Assembly: GCA_000499405.2 (NCBI GenBank)
Contig: HG738137.1
Span: 10,424,768-10,488,767, forward strand
Reading direction: 5' to 3'
Source: Onchocerca volvulus
Taxonomy: Eukaryota > Nematoda > Chromadorea > Rhabditida > Onchocercidae
Length of the DNA stretch: 64,000 nucleotides
The notes beneath the pieces were generated by a model. It worked only from the letters and a program-made list of their open reading frames with translations. It searched no databases and had not been told where the DNA came from. Positions 14,024 to 27,400 of this stretch are shown here, in pieces (position 1 is the stretch's first letter; each line of letters starts with the position of its first letter). The position numbers were made by a program, and so were the translations under genes.

Positions 14024-17000
14024 TTATTCTGTCTTCTTATCGTCATCTTGATCTTCTTTCTGAAAATATTGAAATACAACTCCGTATTCCATCAGTTATT
14101 ATATATTATGAAAGCTGTAGAGAAATAAGCGAAATTTCACCTTTTCTTTTGCTATAGCTGCAGCGGCAGCGGCGGCAGCAGCACTATTAACTGCATCACG
14201 AACCTCTTGTGAATTTGGATCTACGCCAGGTAGATCTGCCAAAAGTTGACGAAGTAATTCAGGATCACTCATCAGTTGACCAAGTTGGTCATCTTCCGTC
14301 TGTAAAATTGAAGAATGTAATCGACCAAATGAATGCAATATTGACTGAATAGAATTTTGATTTAAGATATCTGGAATTGACGGATAATAGGTTCATGCCC
14401 CAATAACTAAAGCAAAGAAGCATTGAGCAGTATCAGAAATGGAAAAATGTAATATGCTAAATTAATATAAAATAATACAGTTTCAGATCATTATAATCGA
14501 AATTACAAAAATTCAAAAAATTCCGCTTATCAACAGATTTATTATAAAGAAAGAAAAAAAAGAAAAAAAAAAACAACTGCTCTATCATAAATCTGCTAAA
14601 ATGACTTCATATAATTCTCATATTCAAATTAGTTAGCTTTCAAAACTTTTAGCGTTGACAATCTAATTTTTAAATTACAGCCTATTACAATTCGTTCGAT
14701 AATTCTGATACTTTTGCTCTAAGGTTCCTCTATCCTAACTCGGAAATGAAATTAAAATGTGAAATTGTGTAAAAGACAGAATTACAGAATTTTTCATCTC
14801 TTGTCATATTTTTCCACAGTTTCTCTTAAAAATTTTAGTGTGACATGTAGAACTGTATCATGTAGTGTGATATTTAAGATGTAAAGAGTCTTCTTAAAAT
14901 AAAAAAAGAACTGCCATCGTAGCATCTCGTGAAGTAGCTGATTCGTCGACTTCCATCGCTTCGGTAGTACCACTCTGATCCACTTTCGGCGTAGCAGTTT
15001 CCGTGATAGACATTTCAGTTGTTGCTAATTGACCAGATGTGGCCGTATTTGGCGAAGGTTCTTGTGCTGTGGCAGAACTAGCAACATCTGTACCTTCTTG
15101 CATCGACATACGCAATGCCCATTCTAGCTGCTGTTCTTCAGTCATCGCTCCAGGATCCATTGTCATTATGTCATCTTAAAATTCGAAAATTATAGCTGCA
15201 ATATTTCCGTCCAACATATTTACTTTTATAAGTTAACTTAAAATTACTCACTTCCATCCGTATTTGTTGGCTGCAATTCAGCAACATCCGTCCCACCACC
15301 TCTTTGCCGTTGTCGTTGTTCTTCCAAAGAGACGCGAAGTGCCTTAAATTATGAAATCTAGCCCCAAGTCTATAGAATGCTTTCGTTGTATCATGTTATT
15401 GGGAGAGACTCTGACAGTAACAAAATATGCTATCAAAATTAATCTAATAGTTCAAATTTTTCATAAAATAAAGTGATGCAAACTGTAACCAATGCTAAAT
15501 CAGGGTCATCTTCAGGATCAATTCCAAATTCGAATCCAACTCCACCGGCAGCTACTACTGGTGCAGCAGCACCATCTTCTCCACGACATATTGGAGAGGA
15601 TACCAATGCTTCCGTAAGTGATGAACTAGGTGGCACAACTACCAAATTCGAACCACTTCCCTCTCTAAACAAGAATTGAAAAAAAACGGGCAGTATAATG
15701 AAGAATACCAAAGAAAATATTGAATATTTATAAACTAATGTTAAGATTACTATTTTTGGTTCAAAACTGAAAGGCTATATCCATATTTGCTTAAGAATTA
15801 TAAATTAGCTTGGTCGCCAAGACCAAATTTACCGGATACACTAAACAATGTTTATTAACTTACTTTTATCGAACTATTCTTTAAAACTTGATATAACTAT
15901 TAAATTTAAATCATTAGCAAAACAAAATTTCGTGTTACCACTCACTTCCCATTTAGCGTTTCAATAAATTGCCCCATAATTTCACTGTCGAGTGAATCCG
16001 CTTCACCAAAACATATAACATCAACTTGGACTTTCTCTTTTTTCAATTTTTTCGCAAGCTTTGTAAGCTGAAATATATAATTTTTCTAAAGCTGTGTAGA
16101 GACTTTAAACAAAATACACAAAGCTTTGAAAAGAGATAAAGTGCTTTACGGTGACACAGAAAGAAGCATAGGAATGAAATTTGCTAGAATGGATCTGATA
16201 GGCCTGCCATGGCAGACAATTGTTGGAAAAAAAGCAGTAAGTGAAAATTGAGTTGAAGTAAAAAAATAAGTAACTGGAGAAGTGCAAGAAATTCAGATTG
16301 AAGAAGCAATAAATCGCTTCTTTTTTTTTGGATTGTCATTATTCGCGCAGCACTGCGCTTTGATTGCATATAATTTTTAATTTCTGGGTTATTCTCCTGG
16401 ATCCGCTGAATAAATGTTTGAAGAGATGGGTTTTCAAATTATAACACAAGGTTTATGAACTCGCCCAGAACTCAAATGCGTTTTGTAAAGTTTTCAGATT
16501 GCATTTTCCTCCATAACATCGCTCACTATTATCATGACAATAAAATCACCCAATTTTATCACTTTGGCAATATTAGGAATACTTTCAAATTTTGGTTTCC
16601 AACAAACATACTTTCATTCTTCCTCTACATAAGTAGACTTTTTCCCCCTGGCACTGCTTCATATTTCTAAAAAATAAACTTAACTAACTATGTTAAAATA
16701 TACTTAAACTTAACTAACGCCTATGCAAGCATGCACTTAATTTCCTCGCATAAAGATCACCTAAATTTAAAAGATAATAGTTCTATTATCATGGAAAGGA
16801 TGATCACAGAAGAATATGTTCCAGATATAGAATTACAAATTGCTGTGTCACTAGATGAAGCAATCGGTACTATGGAAATTATTTTAAATTCCATTTTACT
16901 ATGAGTCTGTGTTCTTTGTTACACGTAAATTCCGCTGAAAAGAAAAACTACGACTAGACGAAATCAGAAATATCGAAGAGATTTTATAAAGAAATAGAAT

Positions 17001-17206
17001 CCAGGAAACAATTTTAAGAAAATTAGAAATGATAACATATGGAAAGCAATAAACAAACCTCGGCAAAATTCAAGTGATCAATTGGGCTGCCAACAAAGAT
17101 GATAATTCGCATTTTATGGTTTCTATTTTGACGATGCTTTAACGCCAAATGTGCCACTTTGATTGCGTTGATAAAGTCTGACGAACCCTCCAAAAAATAT
17201 TTCGGT

Positions 17207-17238
<32 letters not shown>

Positions 17239-18911
17239 CTTATATATATTTATATATATATATACTTATATTTATATATATTTATATTACATATTTTATT
17301 TATAAATACATTTACATTTCTATTTACATTTATAATTCTTTATATATATGTATGTATTGTCCATTAAAAATATAATCATCAAAATTCATAACAACGTGAA
17401 GTTCAATATATTAATTATACTCATATTAGTTTTTTGCTTTTAGATAAATATTTTTTTCAAACATTTTGCACCTTATATCACTGGTTTAAGAAAATTTTTG
17501 AGAAATAATCGACATTCTATACGCCACTAAAACTTTTGATAGAAGGTATTCTAAAAAAGCTTTCAGGAAAGCGCATAACAAAACTATATCCCTAATGGAA
17601 ATCATGCTTCATTTGTTACATTTCAGCATATATTACATTGACTCTCGTATCACACAGAATCGTAGATCACTTACTTTTGGTTCCACTTGATGAAGTTTCA
17701 TAAACAGTTTCCCGTTTTCCTGCGTTAATGTTGTTAGAACTTCCACGGTACTGTAATTACCATTTCTTATTTATATTGATTACCTAATTCCTAACAGATG
17801 GATTAAAATAAAGAGTCCAATAACTGATTTTTTTTTCTTTCGAAGGACCGATGCTGATCCATTGGCCGGAGACATAGTATTGAAAACCCAGAAGATTTAA
17901 ATCATCCATTCATCTAACAATTCAATCAATAGCGTAAGCAAGATTTTCACCATAGTGGTTAATATTGAAAAAAAAAAAACAAAAAAAAACGGTAAAGCTC
18001 GAGCTGCTAGTCAAATTTTTCAGTTATATGATATTTATTTTACAAAGCGCCAAGCTTATCTGATGTAATAAGAATGATAGATCATTTCATATCTGTTGAG
18101 GATGTCATCATTTTATTATTTGATAAATTCTGAGATAAAAAAGCCTCACTTTTTAGCCGTAGAATATTTTCATTCTTCTGCTCTGTGATTACCTTAGAGA
18201 GCAAGATCGTAATTTATAATTGGCAATACTTTAGAAAAATAATGTCTTACATTTTAATTGGCGACACTTTTGATAACGATAGCTTATTTTTCAATTGAAA
18301 TTAATCCACATAGCAAGAGTTTTTTCTTTTCTTACTACGCCTATTTTGAAACCTAGATATAAATCGAACAAGCATTAAAAACATACTCAGCCATGGCGAT
18401 CAATCCAACAGCATTTTCTGGATTCGCACGAAGCTTACATTGCAACACCAAATTCACAGCATCTTGTTGACATTGCAAACGAGTTGGTGCAAAATCACCA
18501 TTTCGCATCCATTCCGAATTATCAACACTGAAAATATCACGTATCACGTAAGTCAGCAATATTCTATGACACATTTTATTCCAGAAATATCATGCAATAT
18601 CTGTTTCCTATACAAAGCAAAAGTCTAGATTACGATTAATATGCAGAAATTCGATATGCAAGGATATATATTTCAGGATTAAAAATAATCTGCTCCTCAT
18701 TTCTATTCTATATATACCAAATCATGAAAAAAAGAAAAAAAAATAAATAAATAGCAAATAAAACATAGCATATCATAAACTATCTTGCTTAGCAATTATA
18801 CTACATACAAAAGCGTCATAAAAGCCAAAAAAAAAAAGAAAAAAATAAATAAATAAATGATGCAAAGAAAAAATTTTTAACCTACCAAATCATCGTACTT
18901 TCTTGAACCAT
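14024..18911 (-). CDS. rpn-10: 26S proteasome ubiquitin receptor Rpn10 (PSMD4)
   Basis: Ten exons on the minus strand, given high to low: 18911-18886, 18527-18387, 17750-17675, 17187-17059, 16067-15946, 15664-15490, 15342-15252, 15174-14912, 14299-14141, 14059-14024. Total 1218 nt, 405 residues, all phases consistent. The N-terminal von Willebrand A fold is clear: [59 protein letters not shown] and [20 protein letters not shown]. It is followed by [20 protein letters not shown] (UIM1) and [16 protein letters not shown] (UIM2), then a Ser/Thr-rich linker, a [17 protein letters not shown] segment, an Ala tract and a Lys/Asp tail. In the family this subunit sits in the 19S particle and captures ubiquitinated substrates; the VWA anchors it and the UIMs bind chains. 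It is a little longer than human PSMD4 (377). Intron 3 carries a TA microsatellite. Confidence 0.95.
17211..17290. repeat. Imperfect TA microsatellite in rpn-10 intron 3
   Basis: A long run of TA dinucleotides interrupted by CT and TT steps, immediately beside the exon 4 acceptor on the minus strand. Confidence 0.85.
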
Positions 18912-19948
18912 TGTATTGTATCGTTAGAAAATGTTTGTCACTCTCTGAAATGACCGCAAGAATTTTTTGATAACCAGAAAATACAAATAATAAACGGTGA
19001 ATGATAAATGTAAGCCCAATATAAAACGAAAAAAAAGAATAAAATGACTCAATTTTATCATTAGTTTTTCGTATAGTCAAAAATAAATTGCTGAGTTAAA
19101 TTCTTCCATTCCTATTGTTATCATTTAACTACTATCTAATATTTCTGCTTATTTTGTTATCTTCAAATGTTACAAATCTTCTCTTTGAAATCACTTGAAA
19201 TTTTGGGCAAAAAAAAAAAAAAGAATTAAGAGTAAGAGTAATATCTGTTAATTGAAAGGATATATTGAACATTATACGTATGTTCATCTACACACATATA
19301 TATATGAAGTCATGCATCTCGTCTATTCCTACATAAGACAATATAATTTATGAAAGCTTTATAAGAATGTACAGTTGATGCATATAGCAATTTACAAGTA
19401 AATCAGCAATTCTTGCAAAACGGTAATTTTTACATTCATTGATGAATCATGCAAGTTAACGAATGACGTAGCGATCAGTACACGTCCGTAAAAAAAATAT
19501 ACACGTCAGGAAATTCATGTGCGTTAAAAATGCACGATATGTTAAAAATTTACATGAAGTTTGAATACTTGCAAGAATTTTTTGATATTTACTTCAATCA
19601 AAACGAAAATTTTGAATTAAATTTGTCCGTATGAAATCGAAATACAATGTCACTGCGATCGATAAGTTCGACACATATTGAAAAGTTTACGTATGTTAAT
19701 AGTCACGCACGTCAGGGATTCACGCAGAACCGCGTTTAATCAAAACATAAACCTCAACTTAAATGATATCTAAATATGATGTCATTTTCATCGACTAAGG
19801 TTGGACAACGTTTCACTGTGCGTATCATTTATGGGCTGCAAGCCATTCACACAGCGGGACGATGCTCATTTGGTCGCGAGGATTTTCGCCTATTGACTGA
19901 TGGGATTTGTTTCGATGGATGAATAAATTAAGTATTTATTAAAATTTG

Positions 19949-20021
19949 TAGTAGCTGGGCCGGGCCAACTGTTCGAGACTTTCGAGAACTCGCGGGCCGT
20001 CATCCCGAGATATTGCTACTA
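19949..20021. repeat. GC-rich imperfect palindrome
   Basis: Outer arms TAGTAGC and GCTACTA (7 bp, perfect) enclose GGGCC and TTCGAGA-type inner motifs. The layout resembles the Helitron 3' hairpin at 51589-51649 (CAGCTGG/CTGG, GGCC, TTCTCGAGAA), but the CTRR-T terminus is not clear. Confidence 0.35.
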
Positions 20022-20545
20022 GAAAAATTGCTTGGCTAAAAGGCTAATTTGTGCAACAAATTTTTCTTTCAATTATTATTTCATGGCTTAATTACTCTAC
20101 CTATCCTATTGCTTGGTGTAAAATGAAGCATACTTACATATGTTGTAAAATTCTACACAAGATATAGTGTAACGTATCAATTACTAGGTGCAATGTATTA
20201 TATCCATCGTCCAGAATAGAAAACGATGCGAACTTGGTTCGGGAAATTTTATTTGGAACATGATATACTCATATCAGTCATTTCATGTAATAATTCTGGA
20301 GGAATTTTCATGAAACTTTAATTAATGTAACTCGAAATAAAACATTTCCAGGACTTTAATCGATATAACATGTTAATAGCAATATTTCAAATTTAATTGA
20401 ATTAATACTCAATGTTTTCGAAATTACAGAATAAATTTGATTGCTGTATTACAGCGTTGAAGAGGTAGAAAAGTATATGTTCTGCTGCAGCACTAGCAGC
20501 ATAATAATTCTGAACTTGTTGACGTGCGTGAAAAATCATCACTTC

Positions 20546-20547
20546 AG
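20546..20547 (+). promoter_or_regulatory. Candidate spliced-leader acceptor of uev-1
   Basis: CACTTCAG ends 11 nt upstream of the uev-1 ATG at 20559; no upstream coding exon is needed. Confidence 0.4.
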
Positions 20548-20558
20548 GATATATCGTT

Positions 20559-22523
20559 ATGGGTCAGTTTCAATCGATTTTTATCTTTAGTCATTAATTT
20601 TTATACTCTTTGTTTTTTTCTGATACCTATCCTGTATTCTGCAATAGTTCTTGTAAAAAGAATTCATAACTTTTTTTATTATCGTTGGTTGTTAGCTAGG
20701 AGTTTTTAGTATTATACACTCTTTCAATGCTTTCCATGTAACGCAACTATATTATTATTATCGTTCTGCATGATTTACCAGTGTGAAATATGAAACAAAG
20801 TTAATAATGTAAAAAGATTTTATACAAGGGATATGATCATATTTGGATATACGTAAGAAATATGTTTATGCTGTTAAAACATTCTGTCATATATTTCCTG
20901 AAAGAACTGCAAGACATAGATAATAGAATGTTTTAATTTTTTTTGCCAGTACAATGAACTATATTTCTTACGTAGGAAAAGTATCTCTTAGTCAGTACAA
21001 TGACACATTTTCTTACATAGAAAAAGTATCTTTAGGAAAAAATATTTCTGTATAGTTCTAGATGATTTGATATATTGATGCAGTAGCCTTTTGGCACTTG
21101 TCATTATTATCCGGAAATGCTTTGAACGTATGTCCCATCCACTAAACTTCATACTTTCTAACCATTGCCATTTATGTGCTATGATGTATTATACAAGTTA
21201 AAATTTTTTTAGAAAAAAAAAAGAAAAAAAAAACGGGTTTTGAAGAAAAAAATTAGTTTTGAATACAAAACATTTGAAAAAAAATGGCTGTTCTTCAGTA
21301 GATGTTCCGCGAAATTTTCGTTTACTGGAAGAGCTTGAAGATGGACAGAAAGGCAAAGGTGATGGCAATATATCATGGGGACTTGAAGATGACGATGATA
21401 TGACATTGACACGTTGGACAGGAATGATTATTGGTCCTCCAAGAGTTGGCTTTTGTTTTTTTCTGTTTTTCTAAAACTTGCATTGATATAGAAATTTTAT
21501 CGGTAGAAAATTTTAATAGATTATTATGTTTTTTCTTGTTATTGCATTTTTTGCATCAAATGGTTAGAATTTATCCTCGAATGAAATAAAATACATAATA
21601 AAGAAAGATAACTTATTATAATAAATAACCACTACTTTTTTTTGAAAGGAAGTATAAAAATGTAGCACACAGAAAGTTATATTGTATCACTTCAGTCATT
21701 CGATACAATATTTTTATCAAAATAAAACAAAATTATACATCAGCAGGATTATAATTGGGAATTTGTCGAAATAGCTAACAAGTAAAGTCGAATCAATAGG
21801 CTAACAATGCTCGATCGGCAGATCATTTCGTTTAATTTGTTCAGTGTTAAACTGTTGACGTTACTGTAATTTAGACTCCATTCGAATCCAGAATATATAA
21901 TTTACGCATAGAATGTGGTCAAAATTATCCGAAAGAAGCGCCAGTCGTACGGTTTACGACGAAAATCAACCTAAATGGCGTGAATCAAACTAATGGCATG
22001 GTAATTAATTTTTTGCATGAATTATTATTGAATTCTGTATAATTATCAGGCGAGCATAGAGCTGAAATTGGTAGAAAGAAACAAAAATAGGGATTTCCAA
22101 ATCTTCCAAAATTTGAATAGAAGTTTTTAAAATTGTTTTTGGAGCTATGTATTGGGATTAGGAAAATAATATCCGGCATCTTTCTAGATCTTTCAGTTTT
22201 TTTTTTAGTAATGACATTTTTTGCGGAATTTGCTGAGTAGTTTCCTTCCTTGTCAATATATTCCGTCCTAAGCGCATTGATGCTTCTTTTTCTTTCTTTT
22301 TGTTTAAAGCAATATCAACAAGAATAACTTCAAAGAAGTTGTGGAGGAACTGTTCAAGTTTATAAATACTTAATCGCAGGTGGATAGGCGATGTGTGCCG
22401 GCTCTTCGTCAGTGGAATAGCACATTTTATATCAAAACGATTCTTGAAGACATACGAAAGACAATGATGACTGCGAAGGAGAATATGAAGTTACCACAAC
22501 CTCCAGAAGGTGCCACATATTAG
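20559..22523 (+). CDS. uev-1: Ubiquitin-conjugating enzyme E2 variant (UBE2V/Mms2)
   Basis: Four exons: 20559-20562 (ATG plus one base), 21299-21444, 21875-22000, 22380-22523; 420 nt, 139 residues. The four-base first exon is inferred because ATG-G is followed by a good donor (GTCAGT) and joins in frame to give M-V-D-V-P-R-N-F. The protein is UEV throughout: [76 protein letters not shown], and the end [17 protein letters not shown]. As in all UEVs there is no catalytic cysteine in the E2 position. In the family it pairs with Ubc13 to build K63-linked ubiquitin chains in DNA-damage tolerance and signalling. Length matches UEV1/Mms2 homologues. It is divergent from rpn-10. Confidence 0.95.
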
Positions 22524-24434
22524 GGTTTTGTTTTTTCTTACTTTCTAAGATTTCCAAATTCAGCAGTGCATCTTCTCATATTTATTGTTAATATTTGGTA
22601 CTGAATTTGATTTCATGCGTTATTAATTTCTAATTTTTTCTGCCTAAAAAAGAATGGAATTCAATTGATTTTTACATAACTACGAATAACATCGTTTTTT
22701 GATCTGTACAATATTATTCTCCATCTCATTGCAGCGTCAGCACACTTCTAATACGTCTGGTGTTTGAATATTTCAGCAGATCTTTATATAATCTTGTTTG
22801 CTTACCATAAGTTAGTCTAGTGCAATGGTATCTCTGCTAATTTTACTTCCATGCAAAAATAGGATTTTAGGTTTTTTCAATTGTTATCATCCACAGTGCG
22901 AGCGATTTTTGACGTAGATCTGTGCATGGGCGGGTTGTGCATATATATATACGTATGTGCGTGTGCGCGAATGTGCGTTGTTGTTTTAGTGGTCGAGATC
23001 AAATATAATTTATGTATTTGTTATCATTGTCAAATTTCTAGAGTGTAGCTATCTTTTGTTATTCTCTTTTAATCTTGCATGTCTCTTCTTTTAATTTTAA
23101 TTATTTAAAAAGAACTCTGTTGTTTGTCATGTTATCATTTATAGGATGTTACAAAAATTTGATGAACCGTAACTTCGAATAATGGCGTATTTTCCAATGC
23201 TTCTGATGTTTGCTGTTTATATTAACAGTGTTATATTACAAATTACCTGTTTTTTGTATAATACCTTTCTTTTTGTTAGTAATAGAAAGCGATATGTAAT
23301 CGGAATAAGTAAATATGTTACACAAAGGACTTGTGAAATTTCTGTTTTTTTTCGGAATCTTCAAAGAACATTTATTTTAATAACTAGCGAGAAAAATGGT
23401 AAGGTGGAGATAGATTCATATGAGAGATAAACCAAAATTTATGTGCATAATCTGGGATTTAGCTTGTTTTTTTACGCTTCTTTCGAGAAAATCTGTAGGA
23501 GCAAATAAATAATCAATAATCATCGCTTGTAAGATTGCGGCAATTGGTATATTGCTCCAAAAATAGAATATTTGTTTAACTACTATGGATTGTTTTTCGC
23601 TTCAGTTATCAGTTTTTAATTTGATTTTAAATCTTGTTTTATTTAAAATAAAGATAGCTTTGAATGAATATTTTGTGCTTTTGATTTTTTTTAAGAAAGT
23701 CGTAATAATCGACACTATTTCAATGAAATCGTAAATATACCTGTATATATGTAATCATATGTTTGGTAATTATATTTTTTGAACTGCCGTAATGTAGCAC
23801 TTACACTATGTTCATTTTGAGCGAAGAAAAAGGATTTTAAATGTATTTGTGATATGTTATCTTTTGTTTTACGGATCGATTATTTAGTGGCAGCTATTTT
23901 ATGCATTTTTTCAGGTATGATTGCATACACAGTTAATAACGGCTATGATAGCTGCATTCTGCCACGTGAAATACCGAAGTATCAGCAATATGTCATGAGG
24001 ATGAAGTATTTTTGAGTGCAATCTTAGTTGGAATATTAGGCTTAATTTTTCAACATTCTTTAATAAGGAAAAATGCTGGTTAGAATGTTGGGTCTCACAT
24101 TCCAGCACGTTATGTTGTGTGTTTAAGATCATTAAAAAGTTTTTTGATAGACATTTGGAGCACTTCGCGATATGTAGATGACAGTTTTTGTCATTTGCAT
24201 ATGTTGACAATATTTTACTTTATTTTTTGATTTCAAGTAAAAACGAGGAAGTTAAGGAAAGGATTTAAATAAAGGACGTTAAAAGCTTATGAATCAGTCT
24301 TTATTTTTTTAAATATAAATAAGCGTTGACTTTGTATCGTTTTGAAATCAAATAATATCATTTGCTTTATAATCTGTTGATTACAGGCTTTTTTTTGTAT
24401 TGTATATAAGAATTAACGATGAAATTATGACATA
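22524..24434. other. Intergenic: uev-1 3' region to BRWD start
   Basis: AT-rich with no convincing coding exon. It includes the alternating purine-pyrimidine tract at 22936-22969 and several AATAAA motifs (for example near 23503). Confidence 0.55.
22936..22969. repeat. 34 bp strictly alternating purine-pyrimidine tract
   Basis: TG, CA/TA and CG steps alternate without a break for 34 bp, about 410 nt after the uev-1 stop. Such tracts can adopt Z-DNA; this is a sequence property only. Confidence 0.8.
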
Positions 24435-27400
24435 ATGTCAAAATTTGATGCCGTTACACATAATGGTGAGGTTTTGTATAATTTTACGAGGAAATACGTT
24501 ATTTTTATCAACAGAATAACTTAGAAATATAAAACGCGCAAAATCTTAGAAACATTGATATGTCAGATGCTTATGTAATTACATATTTTAGCACAGAATA
24601 CTTAAGACCGGTTTTAGGTATAAGTAGTAGTTATAGTAATCAAATTATGGTATTTGGTCATGAAATTTGTAAAATTCCAACGAAGGAGATCTTAAAAATT
24701 TAGCTGTACAATGAGGTTTTACTTGTTTAATACCAATGCTTATTACATTTTATAAGATTCCAGAATTGCTTGTGGCAATCCAGCGATATCTCTCTCAGGG
24801 TCCATGTCAGGAAGCAGCGAAAACGTTAAAAGATGAAATAGAGAAAAATCAGGTTTTTAATCATTTTCAGAAATATTTTTTTGTTCTTAATCAAAATACT
24901 TCGTATCTTTACCAAAAAGATTTGATATTTTAATTTGAATGCTTAAAATTCTTAACATTTAATATAATAGAAACAAAGAAAAAAGAAAAAAAAAGTCAAA
25001 TATCTGATTGTTAAAATATGCAAATCGGAGTTCTTATCAACCAAAATTTTATCAAAATGCTTTCTTGCTATAAACTTGTTCTCAACTTATATTCACTTAT
25101 CAGAACATATTTCTCTCTCACTGATGGCAAATAAATAACTAAAGCTTGCTGCGATTGTTTCCAAGCGACCTTTTGAATTGAACCTCAAAAAGTTAATTAC
25201 CGTAAATACCGATGACATTTGATCCTTATTAGACAATACTTATCTTTGAAAAATTAAGGTGGAAAAGGCAAGAAATAATGACCATCAGTGTGACATTTTA
25301 AATAAAAAATGATGTACCGAGATGATTGTTGTAGTAAAAAGTAATAATATTAAAGTATTGATATCCACGGATTAAGCGATAAAATTCCCTTAGGAAGCCG
25401 TTTAGCTTTATCTGTGGGAGAAAATTGTTCAAACAAAACTGGATCAAGCCAGGTTTTAAAGGGCATTTCGCGCTTTTTTTTCTGTTCATTTCATCAGTTC
25501 TCTCTTTTATAAGCACTGTATTAGAAATCACGTGGTTTTCTTCTTCTTTATAAAGAAAACTTGAGGACTTTCACAAAGTTTCTTCTTTTTTCCAGGCTAT
25601 TTTGTTGTTTTTACTTCATTTGTTTAATGTTATTTTTCAGCTACTGCCTGTACGGTATGATTATAAAGGCCAAGCTCATCGACGTTCTTTCGAGGATTTT
25701 GTAAGTTCATGTGTAATTTTCTATTTAATTTATTTGAGATCATTTGGCGATTTGATAACGAGGCGGATCGAAATGTTCTGATGTGATACCAAAATTAGCT
25801 TAAGTTATATGAAAGACTATAGTTAGTTTCATTACACAATTATTTTTTCTTCAAAATTTTTTAACGCTTTTTCAGTAATTGCTTTTTTCGAATTCATTGT
25901 TTTTTCTTAAGGAAAGATCCGTTATACCATTAAATGTTTCACTGGTTTCCCTAATCGAACGCCTTGGTTCTTTAATCGCGATCGCAGTTCCGATTCCTTT
26001 GCAAAATCTACCTCTAAGAATATTTATGAATAAACTATATGCTTTAGATCGAAAACCAGGTTTCTTTTTTTCATTCGTTTTTATTACATTACTATTTTAC
26101 GTTAAATTCTACTGAATGATGCTGTTAACCATTTTCTTTTATGCTTCAGGGGATTTGATAAGAAAGCCAACATTACGGGTAGCCTTAGGACGTTCTAATA
26201 TCAGTGTGCTGAAAAAACTAAATCCTATACGAGCACGGATTGCACGTACGCTGGGTAGGCCAGTAACACCGAAATATCTTTTGCATAAGGTACATAATTT
26301 GTAATTATTGGTTTTTTGTTCGGAATTCTTTGCAAATTTAGAGCTCAAGAACTTTTAACTTTCCTATCCGTAAAATCTTGACGAAAAATATTTTAAATGC
26401 ATAAAGACGAAATATATCGGTATGAATTTTTGTCTGAATTTTTCTTTTTTTTTTTTTTTTTGATTCACGTTTATAAATGAAAAGTAATTCGTTTGAAGTG
26501 CTGAATATGATTTCATCTTTCTTGTGCAGTGAAAAAATTTCTTAGAAGCTGAGAAGATTTCTCTTCGTTTGATCTGACTTTTTCTATACTTCACAACTGC
26601 CACAGAAATACAAATTAGAATAAATTGATAAATGAAATAATAAGGTTACGGTCATCATATGAGGAAATTTTTGGAATTCAATTTTTTTTTTTTAACAGTT
26701 GAAATGGTTAGAAAATTTTAGAGTAGCTAGTCAAAAAAAAAGAAAAAAGAAAAAAATATATAGTCTTGAACATTACTAGTATCGTAAACTTTTATTGAAA
26801 ATTCAATTTTCTTTACGAAAGGACGAAATTTTTTCAGAGTTCAATAAATAATTTTGAGTTGCATTATCGCATTCTTGGCCATCTATCATCAGTTTTTTGC
26901 GTTGCGTTCGATAAATCCGGCTCTTATGTCATTACGGTAATATTTCTATATTTGACATTCTCATTTTTTGAATTCATTTAAATGATGTTTGATTGAAGTT
27001 AGATTTATTTACTATATTTTGCAGTTCGTTGTTGTGAAGCATTTTCTTGCAAATTTAATCGAGATATAACGGTAAATATATTCACCTAAACCTCAAGCAT
27101 GTTGGAAAAGTATCATCTATAATTGGTCTATAAAACATAGGAATCAAAGTTTTTTGTCATTTCGATCTGATATGAATTAAAGTGCTATAAGCATTGAATA
27201 AGAAAAGCATGAATTATGTCAGTATCGGGAGGAAATTGACCTAATATTCCTACTAATCCTACTATCCTACTAATCGAATACTACAATATCATAATTTTTC
27301 AGTGGTTTTTATAACAGCGAAAAAGAAATTTAATTGTTTTAAAAACAATTGAAAAAAATTTAGTGTTTTTAGATTGTATTATTTTTTTTTTCTTTTTTCA

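Larger units (their letters stand above)
18912..20558. other. Divergent upstream region shared by rpn-10 and uev-1
   Basis: About 1.6 kb between two head-to-head genes. The part from 19440 to 20030 has higher GC than the rest, with repeated CACGTCAGG/CACGCACGTCAGGG motifs and a GC-rich imperfect palindrome at 19949-20021. No coding content was seen. A candidate rpn-10 trans-splice acceptor (minus strand, TTTCAG at about 18945-18950) lies 33 nt before its ATG. Confidence 0.55.

Noticed and set aside
15473..15679. 68-codon + strand frame rich in Ser/Pro/Thr
   Set aside because: It is antisense to rpn-10 exon 6, whose minus-strand frame encodes the conserved VWA end and UIM1.
19946..20022. tRNA gene, because of a GTTCGAGAC motif in a GC-rich block
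   Set aside because: No A box at the right distance and no cloverleaf; the block is better described as an imperfect palindrome.
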